Below, piece by piece: positions 9,031 through 17,387 of a DNA stretch of 64,000 nucleotides (positions within the stretch are counted from its first letter, which is position 1; every line of letters begins with the position of its first letter). This stretch comes from Streptomyces sp. Ru73 (GTDB lineage: Bacteria; Actinomycetota; Actinomycetes; Streptomycetales; Streptomycetaceae). The stretch spans positions 1 through 64,000 of the forward strand of contig NZ_PQSQ01000007.1 in the NCBI RefSeq assembly GCF_002920575.1, read 5' to 3'. The notes below the pieces were generated by a model, which did no database searches, was not told where the DNA came from, and worked only from the letters and a program-made list of their open reading frames with translations. Made by a program: the position numbers and the translations under genes.

Positions 9031-10608
9031 TCACGGACGTGCGGCCCTCCTGTGCCGGCGGGCCAGTGCGATCATCGTGCCGCCGGTGGCCAGGCACAGC
9101 GCGGCGCCGACGGCGAGCGCAGCGAGTTCGCGGTCACCGGTCCTGGCCAGTTCGTCAGACCCGGGGGAACCGCTCGTGACGGTGACCGGGGGCGGGGACC
9201 AGGTGCCGTTGAGCACGGCCTGCCGCGGCCAGTACATGCGGAGCATCACGTTGAACTGCCCGGTGGGCGCGGGCAGCCAGTTGGACCGCTTGGCCGCCGC
9301 CGGCGGAGCGTGCTGGACGTAGATGTCCAGGGACCCGTCGCTGTTGAGCCTGGGCCTGACCGTGTGGCCGACCTCGTAACGGTTGATCGGGTTGGGTACG
9401 AGGAAGCCCTGCTGGTCGTACATGGTGAGGGACCAGAAGGCATGCGCCGGCGGTATCCGGCCCGGCGGGAAGTGGATCGTGTACTGACGAGCGCCGGTCA
9501 GCTGCCGGCCGTGGCTGTCGGTGAAGACGACCGGGTAGACGGCGTCCTGCGGCAGGTTGGCGCCGAGCCCCTGCCAGGCCGTGGCGGCCCGGCGCAGGTA
9601 GTCGGTGCCGTAGCGGCCGAGGTCGAGCGCGACCCGCCAGCCGTTGACGTTCTTCCCCAGGGCCGGGACCGCCTGCTGGATCTTCTGCTGGCCCGCGGTG
9701 ACCGCGTGGCGCAGCGCCCGGGCGGTGGCCGTGCCCTTGGCGTCGATGTCGAACGGCTTGCCCGGGCTGATGCCGAGCCGCTTCAGGGTGGCGACCATCG
9801 GAGCGTCCGCCGGGCTGGGCGGATTGGCCGCCATGGCGGAGGCGAGCCGGGAGAAGAACGTCGTCGCGTCCATCCGGGCCACCCGCTCGGCCGGCGGCGT
9901 GGCGGGCACGTCGGCGCGGACCCGGCCACGCGGCGGGGTGTACGCGCGGCCGTACTTGCTGAGCGGGGTCAGGGAGTACTGCGCGGTCAGCGCGTGCACC
10001 GCGGGCAGGTCGCCCGGGCCGTTGAGCTGGGTGCGCCCCACGATCCAGGCCATGTCGGTCGGGGACTTGATCCGCTTCACCCCGGCGGGCAGGGTGCCGC
10101 GCCAGCCCGGGCCGGTGATCGCGAAGTCACCCGCACCGGTACCCGTGGTGCGCTTGCCCGGAGAGGCGATGACGTCCGTCCATGCGCTGAGGATCGGCAT
10201 GAGGTAGTAGCGGCCGTGCGTGTCGGGCACGTGCAGGACCACCGGCTCGGCCTTCAAATCCAGCCAGGCCGAGCTGTAGAGCGTGTCGACGTTCGGCGAG
10301 ACCACGGTCTTGAAGCCCGCGCCGGGCACGTCCCGCGCGGTGGCGAACTGGTTCACCGGCGCCTGGATGGTGGTGGCCCTCGGGCGGGCGACGTTGGTGG
10401 AGACCTGCTGGGTGGCCTGCATCAGGACCAGCGGATAGCCGTACACGTACGCGTTCACCGCGTCGGTCGCGGTGGCGGAACCACCCGGTGGTGCCTGCTG
10501 GGCGGCGTCCGCGTGACCGGCACCGGCCCACGACAGCAGGACGGTCGCGGCGAGAGCCGTGGCGCTGCGGCGCAGCTTCCGCGGGAAGGCGGACTGGGTG
10601 ACGTGCAT
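9031..10608 (-). CDS. Sortase-anchored DUF1254/DUF1214 surface protein
   Basis: A 525-residue secreted protein. It has a signal peptide (1-35), a DUF1254 domain (about 45-180; VYGYPLVLMQATQ, SPNVDTLYSSAWLDL) and a DUF1214 domain (about 370-470; FWSLTMYDQQGFLVPNPINRY). The C terminus is a complete sorting signal: LARTG at 487-491, a hydrophobic helix and the tail RRHRRAARP. LAxTG is the motif used by class E sortases of Streptomyces, so the protein is probably linked to peptidoglycan. ATG 10608 follows a good GAGGAGGAA site. Function is unknown; these domains are often annotated as heparinase-II-like or lipoprotein-like without biochemical support. Confidence 0.85.
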   Translation of the reverse strand: MHVTQSAFPRKLRRSATALAATVLLSWAGAGHADAAQQAPPGGSATATDAVNAYVYGYPLVLMQATQQVSTNVARPRATTIQAPVNQFATARDVPGAGFKTVVSPNVDTLYSSAWLDLKAEPVVLHVPDTHGRYYLMPILSAWTDVIASPGKRTTGTGAGDFAITGPGWRGTLPAGVKRIKSPTDMAWIVGRTQLNGPGDLPAVHALTAQYSLTPLSKYGRAYTPPRGRVRADVPATPPAERVARMDATTFFSRLASAMAANPPSPADAPMVATLKRLGISPGKPFDIDAKGTATARALRHAVTAGQQKIQQAVPALGKNVNGWRVALDLGRYGTDYLRRAATAWQGLGANLPQDAVYPVVFTDSHGRQLTGARQYTIHFPPGRIPPAHAFWSLTMYDQQGFLVPNPINRYEVGHTVRPRLNSDGSLDIYVQHAPPAAAKRSNWLPAPTGQFNVMLRMYWPRQAVLNGTWSPPPVTVTSGSPGSDELARTGDRELAALAVGAALCLATGGTMIALARRHRRAARP

Positions 10609-10673
10609 AGGACTTCCTCCTCGAACGGGAGGCACGGGCGCGGGAACCAAGACGGGTGCCCCGCGCGAAGGCC

Positions 10674-10705
10674 GCGCTGCCGCCGCATGCGGGCGGCGGC
10701 AGCGC
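10674..10705. repeat. 13-bp hairpin in the leader of the DUF1254/1214 gene
   Basis: GCGCTGCCGCCGC and its exact complement flank a 6-nt loop, 66 bp upstream of the minus-strand start at 10608. It could attenuate or stabilise that transcript. The remainder of the gene-free stretch 10609-10985 shows no gene or site that I recognise. Confidence 0.55.
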
Positions 10706-10985
10706 GGACTTCAGAGCGCATTGAACACCCGGCCCGATCCCGATCCGGGTACGTCATCCCGCCATATGCGCAGACGAGGGGGCGCGGTGGTGGCCGGCCG
10801 GGCGCGGGCAGCGCGGTGCCGCCGCCGCAGTGTCACGCAGCCGTACGGCCCGACCAGCCGTTCCGCACCGCTCGGCATCCGACCCGCGGCTTCCGGTACG
10901 GCGTACGTCGTCCCCGGCCGCTTCGCCCCGCCGAGACCGCCCGGCCCGGACGCCGCCCCGCCACGAGCCGGGCTGCGCGCGCGGC

Positions 10986-12221
10986 CTACGAAGGCGGTGG
11001 CAGCCGCTTGCCGACGGGTGCCCGGCCGTACAGCGCCGCGAGGTGCCGGGCGAGGGCGAGCGCGGCGAGCAGCGCGACCAGTGCGCACACGCCCCACCAC
11101 CCGGCCCGGCCGTACGCCCGCACCCCGATCCACGAGCCCGCGCTGCCGCCCACGTAAGCGCAGGTCATGTACGCGGTGTTGAGCCGGCTGCGGGCGTCGG
11201 GACGCACGGCGTAGACCCGGGCCTGATTGGCGACCATGCCGGACTGCATCGCGACGTCGAGCAGCAGTGTGCCGAGGACCAGGGCGGCCGGCCCGAGCGC
11301 GCCGCCCGAGGCGCCCACGGCCATGACCGGCGCGGAGGCGAGGACGCCGAGCAGGCAGACGAGGTTCACCGGGTCCGGCCCGCGACGGTCCACCAGGCGC
11401 CCGGCGAACGGTGTGCAGAACATGGTGGGCCCGCCGACCAGCGCGAGCAGCCCTACGGCCTGGGCGCCCAGGCCGTAGGAGGGGCCGGTGAGGAGGAGCG
11501 CCACGCCCGTCCACACGGCCGAGAAACCGGCGAAGACGGTCGCCTGGTAGAAGCAGGAGCGGCGCAGGGCCGGCTCGGTGCGCAGGAGGCGCAGTGGTTC
11601 GGCGAGGAGCGCCGGATACGGCTGCCGTGACGACGGGGCCGTGACAGGCACCGTACGGGCGAGGGCGGCCGCGAGGAGGAGGACGAGGGCCGCTGCCACC
11701 AGATAGGGGGCTCGCCAGCCGAGCCACTCGCCGAGCGTTCCGCTGAACGTGCGGGCCAGCAGCATGCCGCCGATCGACCCGCTCAGCAGGGTGCCGATGA
11801 CGGCTCCGCGCCGGTCGGGGGCCACCAGTCCGGCCGCCAGGGGACCGACGACCTGTGCGGCGACGGTGGTGAAACCGGTGAACGCACTGGCAGCGACGAG
11901 GACCGGCAGGCTGGGGGCGCACCCCGCCGCGCACAGTCCCAGGCCCGTCAGGCCGAGCAGGGCGACCAGGAACGCGCGGTGGGGGAGCCGGTCGCCGAGC
12001 GGCACCAGCAGGAACATGCCGGCCGTGTACCCGGCCTGGGTGGCGGTCACGGCGAGGCTGGCCGACTCGGGCGGGACCCCCAGCCCGGCGGCGGCCAACG
12101 GGACGACCGCCTGCGGAAAGTAGACGTTGCCCACGGCCACCGCGCAGGTCAGGGCCAGGATCAGCGTCATTGGCCGGTTCAGCGTGCGGTGTGTTGCTGT
12201 GCGGTGCGTCGCAGTGGTCAT
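10986..12221 (-). CDS. MFS drug/metabolite efflux transporter (12 TM)
   Basis: A 411-residue integral membrane protein of the major facilitator superfamily (DHA1-like). About twelve hydrophobic helices are visible, with the loop 2-3 signature shortened to LVPLGDRLPHR and a loop 8-9 counterpart FAGRLVDRRGPDP. The first helix begins MTLILALTCAVAVGNVYFPQ. ATG 12221 is preferred over the upstream start. The gene is divergent from an ArsR-type regulator with only 56 bp between starts, the classic arrangement of an efflux pump and its repressor. The substrate is unknown. Confidence 0.88.
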   Translation of the reverse strand: MTTATHRTATHRTLNRPMTLILALTCAVAVGNVYFPQAVVPLAAAGLGVPPESASLAVTATQAGYTAGMFLLVPLGDRLPHRAFLVALLGLTGLGLCAAGCAPSLPVLVAASAFTGFTTVAAQVVGPLAAGLVAPDRRGAVIGTLLSGSIGGMLLARTFSGTLGEWLGWRAPYLVAAALVLLLAAALARTVPVTAPSSRQPYPALLAEPLRLLRTEPALRRSCFYQATVFAGFSAVWTGVALLLTGPSYGLGAQAVGLLALVGGPTMFCTPFAGRLVDRRGPDPVNLVCLLGVLASAPVMAVGASGGALGPAALVLGTLLLDVAMQSGMVANQARVYAVRPDARSRLNTAYMTCAYVGGSAGSWIGVRAYGRAGWWGVCALVALLAALALARHLAALYGRAPVGKRLPPPS

Positions 12222-12263
12222 GCGGGGCAGTTCACGGCAGCACCGGGTCGCCGCCAATCGATG

Positions 12264-12269
12264 TAGCGT
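12264..12269 (+). promoter_or_regulatory. Possible -10 box of the ArsR-type regulator
   Basis: TAGCGT lies 8 bp before the ATG at 12278 and no Shine-Dalgarno sequence is present, suggesting a leaderless transcript. The -35 element is not clear. Confidence 0.4.
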
Positions 12270-12277
12270 ACGGCTTA

Positions 12278-13255
12278 ATGATCAGCTTTGTGCTCGGCAT
12301 CGAGGACCTGGCGGACACCCGGTTCGCCGTCTCGCCCCTGCACGAAACCGTGGTGAGCCTGCGGGTGCTGCGCGATCCCGGGCTCTCCGTCGTGCATCTG
12401 CCCTGGCGCAGGTCCGTACTCGGCCGGCTCGGCGCGCTCGACACCGACCTGCTGTTGTCGCTGGTCGCCAGGCGACGCACCCTCCCCGACTTCCTCACCC
12501 CGCGGCCCGCGGGCTTCGCTCCCTCCTTCGAGGAGGAACTGGCCGTCGTCCGCCGGACCGCCCCCGGTACGGTACGCCGCGACCTGCTGGCCACCCACGC
12601 ACCGGACCCGGTGCCAGAACCCCTGCGCGCGGCCACCGCTCCCGGCGACGGACCGGTCGCCGGACTCCGGGACGCCATCTGCGACGTGCTGCGGCAGTAC
12701 TGGGAGATCGCCGTCGAGCCGATGTGGCCGCAGATGCGGCTGCTGCTGGAGGCCGACATGACCCACCGGGGCCGGCAACTGTCCATGGGCGGCGCACGCG
12801 GCCTCTTCGCCGACATGCACCCGAACCTGCGGTGGCAGGACGGCGCGCTGCACATCGCGCAGATGCTCAGCAGCCACCGCGTGACGGCGGCCGGCCGCGG
12901 ACTGCTGCTCATCCCCTCCGTGTTCGCGCACAAGCCCGCACCGCCGCTCAGCCCGGACGAGGCACCGATGCTGGTCTATCCGAGCCGAGGCGTCGCGACG
13001 CTGTGGGAACTGCCGCCGGCGGCCGACCCGTCCGCACTGGTGTCCCTGCTCGGCGCACCGCGCGCGAGGCTGCTGGGCCTCCTCGGAGAACCGCTGCCCA
13101 CCGTCGAACTCGCCCGCCGCCTCCGGGTCACCCCCAGCGCCGTGTCACAACACCTGCGCGTCCTCCACGCCACGGGCCTCGTCACCCGCACCCGGCACGG
13201 CCGCCAAGTCCTGTACCGCCGCAGCCCGTTGGGCGACCGGCTGGCGGGCGGGTGA
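12278..13255 (+). CDS. ArsR-type transcriptional regulator with N-terminal DUF5937
   Basis: A 325-residue regulator. The long N-terminal region (about 1-240; RFAVSPLHETVVSLRVLRDP, then VLRQYWEIAVEPMWPQMR) matches the DUF5937-type ligand domain of actinobacteria. The C-terminal winged helix (about 262-315) contains TVELARRLRVTPSAVSQHLRVL followed by TRTRHGRQVLYRRSPLG. It probably represses the divergent MFS pump and responds to the pump's substrate. No metal-binding CxC motif is seen, so it is not a classical metal sensor. ATG 12278 is the only good start. Confidence 0.85.
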   Translation: MISFVLGIEDLADTRFAVSPLHETVVSLRVLRDPGLSVVHLPWRRSVLGRLGALDTDLLLSLVARRRTLPDFLTPRPAGFAPSFEEELAVVRRTAPGTVRRDLLATHAPDPVPEPLRAATAPGDGPVAGLRDAICDVLRQYWEIAVEPMWPQMRLLLEADMTHRGRQLSMGGARGLFADMHPNLRWQDGALHIAQMLSSHRVTAAGRGLLLIPSVFAHKPAPPLSPDEAPMLVYPSRGVATLWELPPAADPSALVSLLGAPRARLLGLLGEPLPTVELARRLRVTPSAVSQHLRVLHATGLVTRTRHGRQVLYRRSPLGDRLAGG

Positions 13256-13397
13256 GCCGGCCACGGTGGCGGCGGGCCCACCCCGTATCGCTCATTAGCC
13301 AGGTGTTAGTGGAACGACAGTCGCGCGGTAGTGGTCCCGATCAGAGTGGGTGACGTACCGAGCAGACAACGACACGGACCACACCGGGGGATCCGCA

Positions 13398-14090
13398 ATG
13401 AGCTCCAGCACCACCGTCCGCACCGCCCGCCGCCGCACTCTGCGCATTGCCGCAGCGGCCCTGGTCGCCGCCGCCGGTCTCGGCCTGACCGCCTGCTCCG
13501 GCTCGGACGCCGCCGGCACGAAGCCCGCGAGCCACGCCGCTGACACGGGCAAGGCCGCCACCGAGGTCGACACCAAGGCGGGCGCGGCGGACCAGCAGTC
13601 GGGCACCGCCGACAAGCAGTCGGGCGCCACGAACACGCAGTCGGGCAGCGCGCACGCCGGCACGGCCAAGACGGGGACCCCGGTACGCACCGAGACCCTG
13701 GCGGACGGCAGCAAGGCGAAGATCTACCGGCTCGGCGAACAGCACTACCTCGCCAAGATCGTCAACGATGGTGCGGTCCTGGCCGAGTTGGAGACGAAGG
13801 GACACGACGCCGGGCTCGACGCGAACGACATGTTCGTCGTGCTCACGCTGGGCGGCGAGGTCCACTCCTGGATGGGCGGCGGCCACCAGGGACCGGGCAC
13901 GTTCAAGCTCGCGGGCGGCTGGACGGCCAAGGTCACGAAGGCCGGCGACCTCCGGTACCGCGCGCAGATCCTCGGCCGGGACGGCGCGGTGTACGGCACG
14001 ATGCAGGCGAACGAGCACGACGCGGGGCTCGACGCCAACGGCGTGTACATCGTGCTCAGCGCCGGCGGTGTGATCAGCGCGCACGAGTAG
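13398..14090 (+). CDS. Secreted lipoprotein with an internal duplication
   Basis: A 230-residue predicted lipoprotein. After a twin-arginine-like basic start, the lipobox LTAC places the lipidated cysteine at residue 33. Residues 45-90 form a Gln/Ser/Thr-rich linker containing three QSG repeats. The C-terminal region has two related halves, each carrying HDAGLDAN followed by a VL..GG strand, about 64 residues apart. No catalytic motif is apparent, so a ligand-binding or envelope role is only a guess. ATG 13398 follows GGGGGA; the longer frame from 13350 would bury the signal peptide. Confidence 0.8.
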   Translation: MSSSTTVRTARRRTLRIAAAALVAAAGLGLTACSGSDAAGTKPASHAADTGKAATEVDTKAGAADQQSGTADKQSGATNTQSGSAHAGTAKTGTPVRTETLADGSKAKIYRLGEQHYLAKIVNDGAVLAELETKGHDAGLDANDMFVVLTLGGEVHSWMGGGHQGPGTFKLAGGWTAKVTKAGDLRYRAQILGRDGAVYGTMQANEHDAGLDANGVYIVLSAGGVISAHE

Positions 14091-14242
14091 GCGTCGCCTG
14101 CCCGACCGCGGCGGTGGAACTCCGGGCGGCCGTGGGGCCATCCGCCCACGTCAGGGGCGGATGGCGACTGTGCGTGGCGATGCCATACCGTGTGCTTCGC
14201 CAAGCACAGCTTTCCCGCCACGCCATCGAGGAGTGTTGCGCA

Positions 14243-14902
14243 GTGACCCACCCCGGGCCGCCGCAGTCGCCGTACGGCTACCCGCAGCAGCAACCGCCGA
14301 CACAGCAGCCGGCCTACGGGTACCCGTCGCAACAGGGCTACGGCTACCCGCCCCAGCAGCCGGGTTACGGTTACCCGCCCCAGCAGCCGGCCGGTATGCC
14401 GTACGCCCAGCAGCAGCCCTGGGCGCCGGACGGGGCGCAGCCGCCGTACGCCGGCTGGATGCAGCGCGCGGGTGCCTTCCTCCTGGACGCGCTGATCAAC
14501 TTCGGGCCGTTCTGGGTGCTGACGGGCATCGGGGCCGGGATCGAGGAGAGCTCCGGCGAGAGCGGCGAAGTACTCGCGAACGTCGTGTCGTGGATCGGTG
14601 TCCTCGCGATGATCGCGGCCGTCGTCTACCAGCTCCGCCGCGAGGGCCGGACGGGACAGACCGTGGGCAAGAAGGCCCTCGGCATCCGCGCCGTCCGCGA
14701 GCGCGACGGCCGGATGCTCGGCTTCGGCCTGGCCCTCGGCCGCCGGCTGCTCCAGTTCCTCAACTACGCCATCGTCGGTCTCGGCTGGTGGTGGGCCATC
14801 TGGGACATCCGGCACCAGACCTTCGCCGACAAGATCGCCAGTGTGATCGTGCTCCGCGCCGACGCACCGCACGCACCGCAGCCCGCGGGCCCCTACCAGT
14901 AG
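14243..14902 (+). CDS. RDD-family membrane protein with a proline/glutamine-rich N terminus
   Basis: A 219-residue protein. Residues 1-60 are built from YGYPPQQP-like repeats typical of actinobacterial RDD proteins. The RDD domain follows (about 67-205), with an Arg-Ala-Asp motif variant in AGWMQRAGAFLLDALI, three hydrophobic helices, and GRTGQTVGKKALGIRAVRE between helices 2 and 3. RDD proteins are membrane proteins sometimes linked to ion exchange. GTG 14243 has a GAGGAG site nine bases upstream. It is probably monocistronic, with a strong terminator at 14945-14990. Confidence 0.85.
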   Translation: MTHPGPPQSPYGYPQQQPPTQQPAYGYPSQQGYGYPPQQPGYGYPPQQPAGMPYAQQQPWAPDGAQPPYAGWMQRAGAFLLDALINFGPFWVLTGIGAGIEESSGESGEVLANVVSWIGVLAMIAAVVYQLRREGRTGQTVGKKALGIRAVRERDGRMLGFGLALGRRLLQFLNYAIVGLGWWWAIWDIRHQTFADKIASVIVLRADAPHAPQPAGPYQ

Positions 14903-14944
14903 CCCGCTCGCCGGAGCCCACCGGCTATGTACGGGTCCCGGCCG

Positions 14945-14990
14945 CGGCCCGTCGCTCCCCCTTCCCGTCGGGTGGGGGAGCGGCGGGCCG
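14945..14990 (+). terminator. Terminator of the RDD gene
   Basis: A 17-bp stem with a single mismatch (CGGCCCGTCGCTCCCCC against GGGGGAGCGGCGGGCCG) and a 12-nt loop lies 43 bp past the stop. The rest of 14903-15201 holds only the upstream region of the cupin gene. Confidence 0.8.
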
Positions 14991-15201
14991 CTTCGTCATT
15001 CCGTGCGGGCGGTGCTCGGTCTGCACGGGCAATGTGTCCGGTTCGGCGCTCACCGGGCGCACCGGGGCTTTGAAGAATGGAGGCCCGCTCGCGACGTACG
15101 GTCTGTCGATCCATGGCGTTGGGACACGCAACGGCGCGACATGCGACCCCGTACCTCCCCGGGCACGACCGAGGTCATCGGCACCGCAGGAGGAAGCCGC
15201 C

Positions 15202-15621
15202 ATGCCCGACACCGGCGCACCGCGCTCGGAAGCCTGGAAGACCGCGCTCACCGTGCTGCAGGAGGCCACGCCGCCCGCGATCCCGGAAGGCACACACGCG
15301 ATGACCGTCCGGGTGGAGTTCCCGCCCGGTGACCCCGGCACGCCACCGCACCGGCACTCCGGACCGGCCTTCGGCTACGTACTGGAGGGGGAGATGCGCT
15401 TCGAGCTGGAAGGACAGCCGGAGCGGATTGTCCGCGCCGGGGAGACGTTCTGGGAGCCCGGCGGGGACGTCATCCACTACCAGGACGGCAACGCCAGCAC
15501 CGATACGCGCCTGCGTTTCCTCGTCACCATGCTCTGCGTACCGGGGCAGCCCATGCTCGTCCTGGTCGACGACGACGAACTGAAGCAGCGTGCGCACCTG
15601 CGCGCGCCCCGCCGGCCCTGA
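15202..15621 (+). CDS. Cupin-domain protein
   Basis: A 139-residue single-domain cupin. The first metal-binding motif is PPHRHSGPAFGYVLEGEMRFELEG and the second is WEPGGDVIH; the His-His...Glu set of motif 1 looks intact. The start is ATG 15202 with a perfect CAGGAGGAAG site. It lies 68 bp before an NAD(P)-binding SDR-like gene on the same strand, so the two probably form a small operon. The substrate is unknown; such cupins include small dioxygenases, isomerases and ligand sensors. Confidence 0.82.
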   Translation: MPDTGAPRSEAWKTALTVLQEATPPAIPEGTHAMTVRVEFPPGDPGTPPHRHSGPAFGYVLEGEMRFELEGQPERIVRAGETFWEPGGDVIHYQDGNASTDTRLRFLVTMLCVPGQPMLVLVDDDELKQRAHLRAPRRP

Positions 15622-15689
15622 GGCCGCCGTACGGGCACCTCGGCTGCCCGGGAGACCTCCGGACCGTTCCCGGAAAAGGAGTACGTGAC

Positions 15690-16439
15690 GTGCGGATCGT
15701 GGTCATCGGAGGCACCGGCCTCATCGGCGGCAAGGTGGTCGGGAAGCTCAACGACCGCGGGCACGAGGCGGTGCCCGCCGCGCCCAGTACGGGCGTCAAC
15801 ACCCTCACCGGCGAGGGCCTCGCCGCGGCGCTGGCCGGCGCCGAGGTGGTGGTGGACGTCAGCAACTCGCCCTCCTTCGAGGACGCGGCGGTGCTGGAGT
15901 TCTTCACCACCTCCACCCGCAACCTCCTGGCCGCCGAGGAGGAGGCGGGCGTGTGGCACCACCTGGCGCTGTCGATCGTCGGCGTCGACGGCCTGCCCGG
16001 CAACGGCTACTTCCGGGCGAAGGTGGCACAGGAGCGGCTGATCAAGCAGGGGCCGGTGCCGTACTCGATCGTCCGCGCGACGCAGTTCTACGAGTTCGTC
16101 AAGGGCATCGCCGACAACGCCACCGACGGCGACACCGTGCGCGTACCGCCCGTGCTCTTCCAGCCCGTGGCGGCCGACGACGTCGCCGAGGCGCTGGCCA
16201 GGGCGGCCGTGGAGACCCCGCAGAAGATCATCACCGAGGTGGCCGGGCCCGAGACGTTCCGCTTCGACGAACTCGTCGCCAGGGCGCTGCGTGCCTGGCA
16301 CGATCCGCGCACGGTCGTCCCCGACCCGCACGCGCGCTACTTCGGGTCCGAGTTGGCGGAGCGCAGCCTCGTCCCCGACGACGGCCGCGCCCGGCCGGGC
16401 CGCATCCGCTTCGACGACTGGCTGCGCCGGTCCTCCTGA
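15690..16439 (+). CDS. NAD(P)-binding SDR-like (NmrA/atypical) protein
   Basis: A 249-residue atypical short-chain dehydrogenase. The nucleotide-binding motif is MRIVVIGGTGLIGGKVV at the N terminus, and the mid-region reads LSIVGVDGLPGNGYFRAKVAQE, in which the usual YxxxK is represented by YFRAK. This resembles NmrA/YwnB-like NAD(P)H-binding proteins. GTG 15690 has AAAAGGAG upstream. It is likely co-transcribed with the upstream cupin gene and ends at the hairpin 16480-16516. A role in NADP-dependent reduction or redox sensing is inferred. Confidence 0.82.
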   Translation: MRIVVIGGTGLIGGKVVGKLNDRGHEAVPAAPSTGVNTLTGEGLAAALAGAEVVVDVSNSPSFEDAAVLEFFTTSTRNLLAAEEEAGVWHHLALSIVGVDGLPGNGYFRAKVAQERLIKQGPVPYSIVRATQFYEFVKGIADNATDGDTVRVPPVLFQPVAADDVAEALARAAVETPQKIITEVAGPETFRFDELVARALRAWHDPRTVVPDPHARYFGSELAERSLVPDDGRARPGRIRFDDWLRRSS

Positions 16440-16479
16440 GTGTCGCCGCCCGCCTCGATTCCTGAGTGACACCGCACCC

Positions 16480-16516
16480 CGCGGCCCCGCGCCGGTCACA
16501 CCGCCGCGGGGCCGCG
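16480..16516 (+). terminator. Terminator of the cupin/SDR operon
   Basis: A 12-bp GC-rich stem (CGCGGCCCCGCG-type) with a 13-nt loop lies 40 bp past the stop codon. Confidence 0.75.
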
Positions 16517-16583
16517 CTGTGCCTTACAGGGGACTGCCGCACGGACGGCCAGTACGCCTCATGGACACCGCCGTGTCCCACCC

Positions 16584-16622
16584 TTGACACGGCCACGACC
16601 GCCGCTTGTATGGTCTAGTCCA
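16584..16622 (+). promoter_or_regulatory. Promoter and DasR-type operator of the chitin operon
   Basis: TTGACA (16584-16589) forms the -35 region. TGGTCTAGTCCA at 16611-16622 differs by one base from the TGGTCTAGACCA core bound by DasR in front of streptomycete chitinase genes, and it overlaps the likely -10 region. Release of DasR by amino-sugar phosphates induces such genes. The sequence match is direct; the binding is inferred. About 200 nt of leader separate it from the first gene. Confidence 0.75.
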
Positions 16623-16821
16623 ACGAACTCGCCGCTTCCGCTTGGAAGTTGATCCGCGTGGGAGTGGTCCTGCCCTGAGAAGGCGGTCCCGCCCCGCGCG
16701 GACGGCGGGAGCGCGTCACCTTCGCGCCTCTTGGCCCCACCCGTGAGAGGCCGCCCCCTCGCATGCGTCCCCCCACACGGCCGTGCGTACCCGGGACGGC
16801 CTGATGTGAAGGAGTACCGCC

Positions 16822-17340
16822 ATGCGTACCATCAGGAAGACGGCTGCCCTCGTCGGCGCCGCCCTCGCCCCCGTGCTCGCCCTGACCCTCCCCGCCGGCC
16901 CGGCGAGCGCCCACGGATACATCTCCGATCCGCCCAGCCGCCAGGCGCAGTGCGCCGCCGGCACGGTGTCCTGCGGGGACATCACGTACGAACCGCAGAG
17001 CGTCGAGGGCCCCAAGGGGCTGACCAGCTGCAGCGGCGGCAACAGCCGCTTCGCCGAACTGGACGACGACAGCAAGGGCTGGACCGTCACGCCGGTGCCG
17101 AAGAACACGACGTTCTCCTGGAAGCTCACCGCGCGCCACGCCACCAGCACCTGGGAGTACTACGTCGGCGGCAAGCGGATCGCCCTCTTCGACGACGGCG
17201 GCGCCAAGCCTGGCGAGGTCGTGAACCACCAGGTCGACTTCGGCGGCCTCACCGGCAAGCAGAAGGTGCTGGCCGTCTGGAACGTGGCCGACACCAGCAA
17301 CGCCTTCTACGCCTGCATCGACGTCAACGTCGGCGGCTGA
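16822..17340 (+). CDS. Secreted AA10 lytic polysaccharide monooxygenase (chitin-active type)
   Basis: A 172-residue copper monooxygenase. The signal peptide (1-30, PAGPASA) is cleaved to leave His31 as the mature N terminus, which forms the copper histidine brace with His106 (LTARHATSTWEYY). Phe162 in NAFYAC is the likely axial residue, and four cysteines (44, 51, 70, 165) can form two disulfides. It is a single catalytic domain without a carbohydrate-binding module. It should oxidatively cleave crystalline chitin outside the cell. It is the first gene of an operon with the GH19 chitinase 47 bp downstream, under a DasR-type operator. Confidence 0.93.
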   Translation: MRTIRKTAALVGAALAPVLALTLPAGPASAHGYISDPPSRQAQCAAGTVSCGDITYEPQSVEGPKGLTSCSGGNSRFAELDDDSKGWTVTPVPKNTTFSWKLTARHATSTWEYYVGGKRIALFDDGGAKPGEVVNHQVDFGGLTGKQKVLAVWNVADTSNAFYACIDVNVGG

Positions 17341-17387
17341 CGCACCGTCCGGTCCCCCACCCCCCTCATCCCTCAGGAGTCGACACT

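Noticed and set aside
8806-11157. A long plus-strand frame starting inside the 16-bp inverted repeat
   Set aside because: It runs antisense to the DUF1254/1214 and part of the MFS genes and has no recognisable domain.
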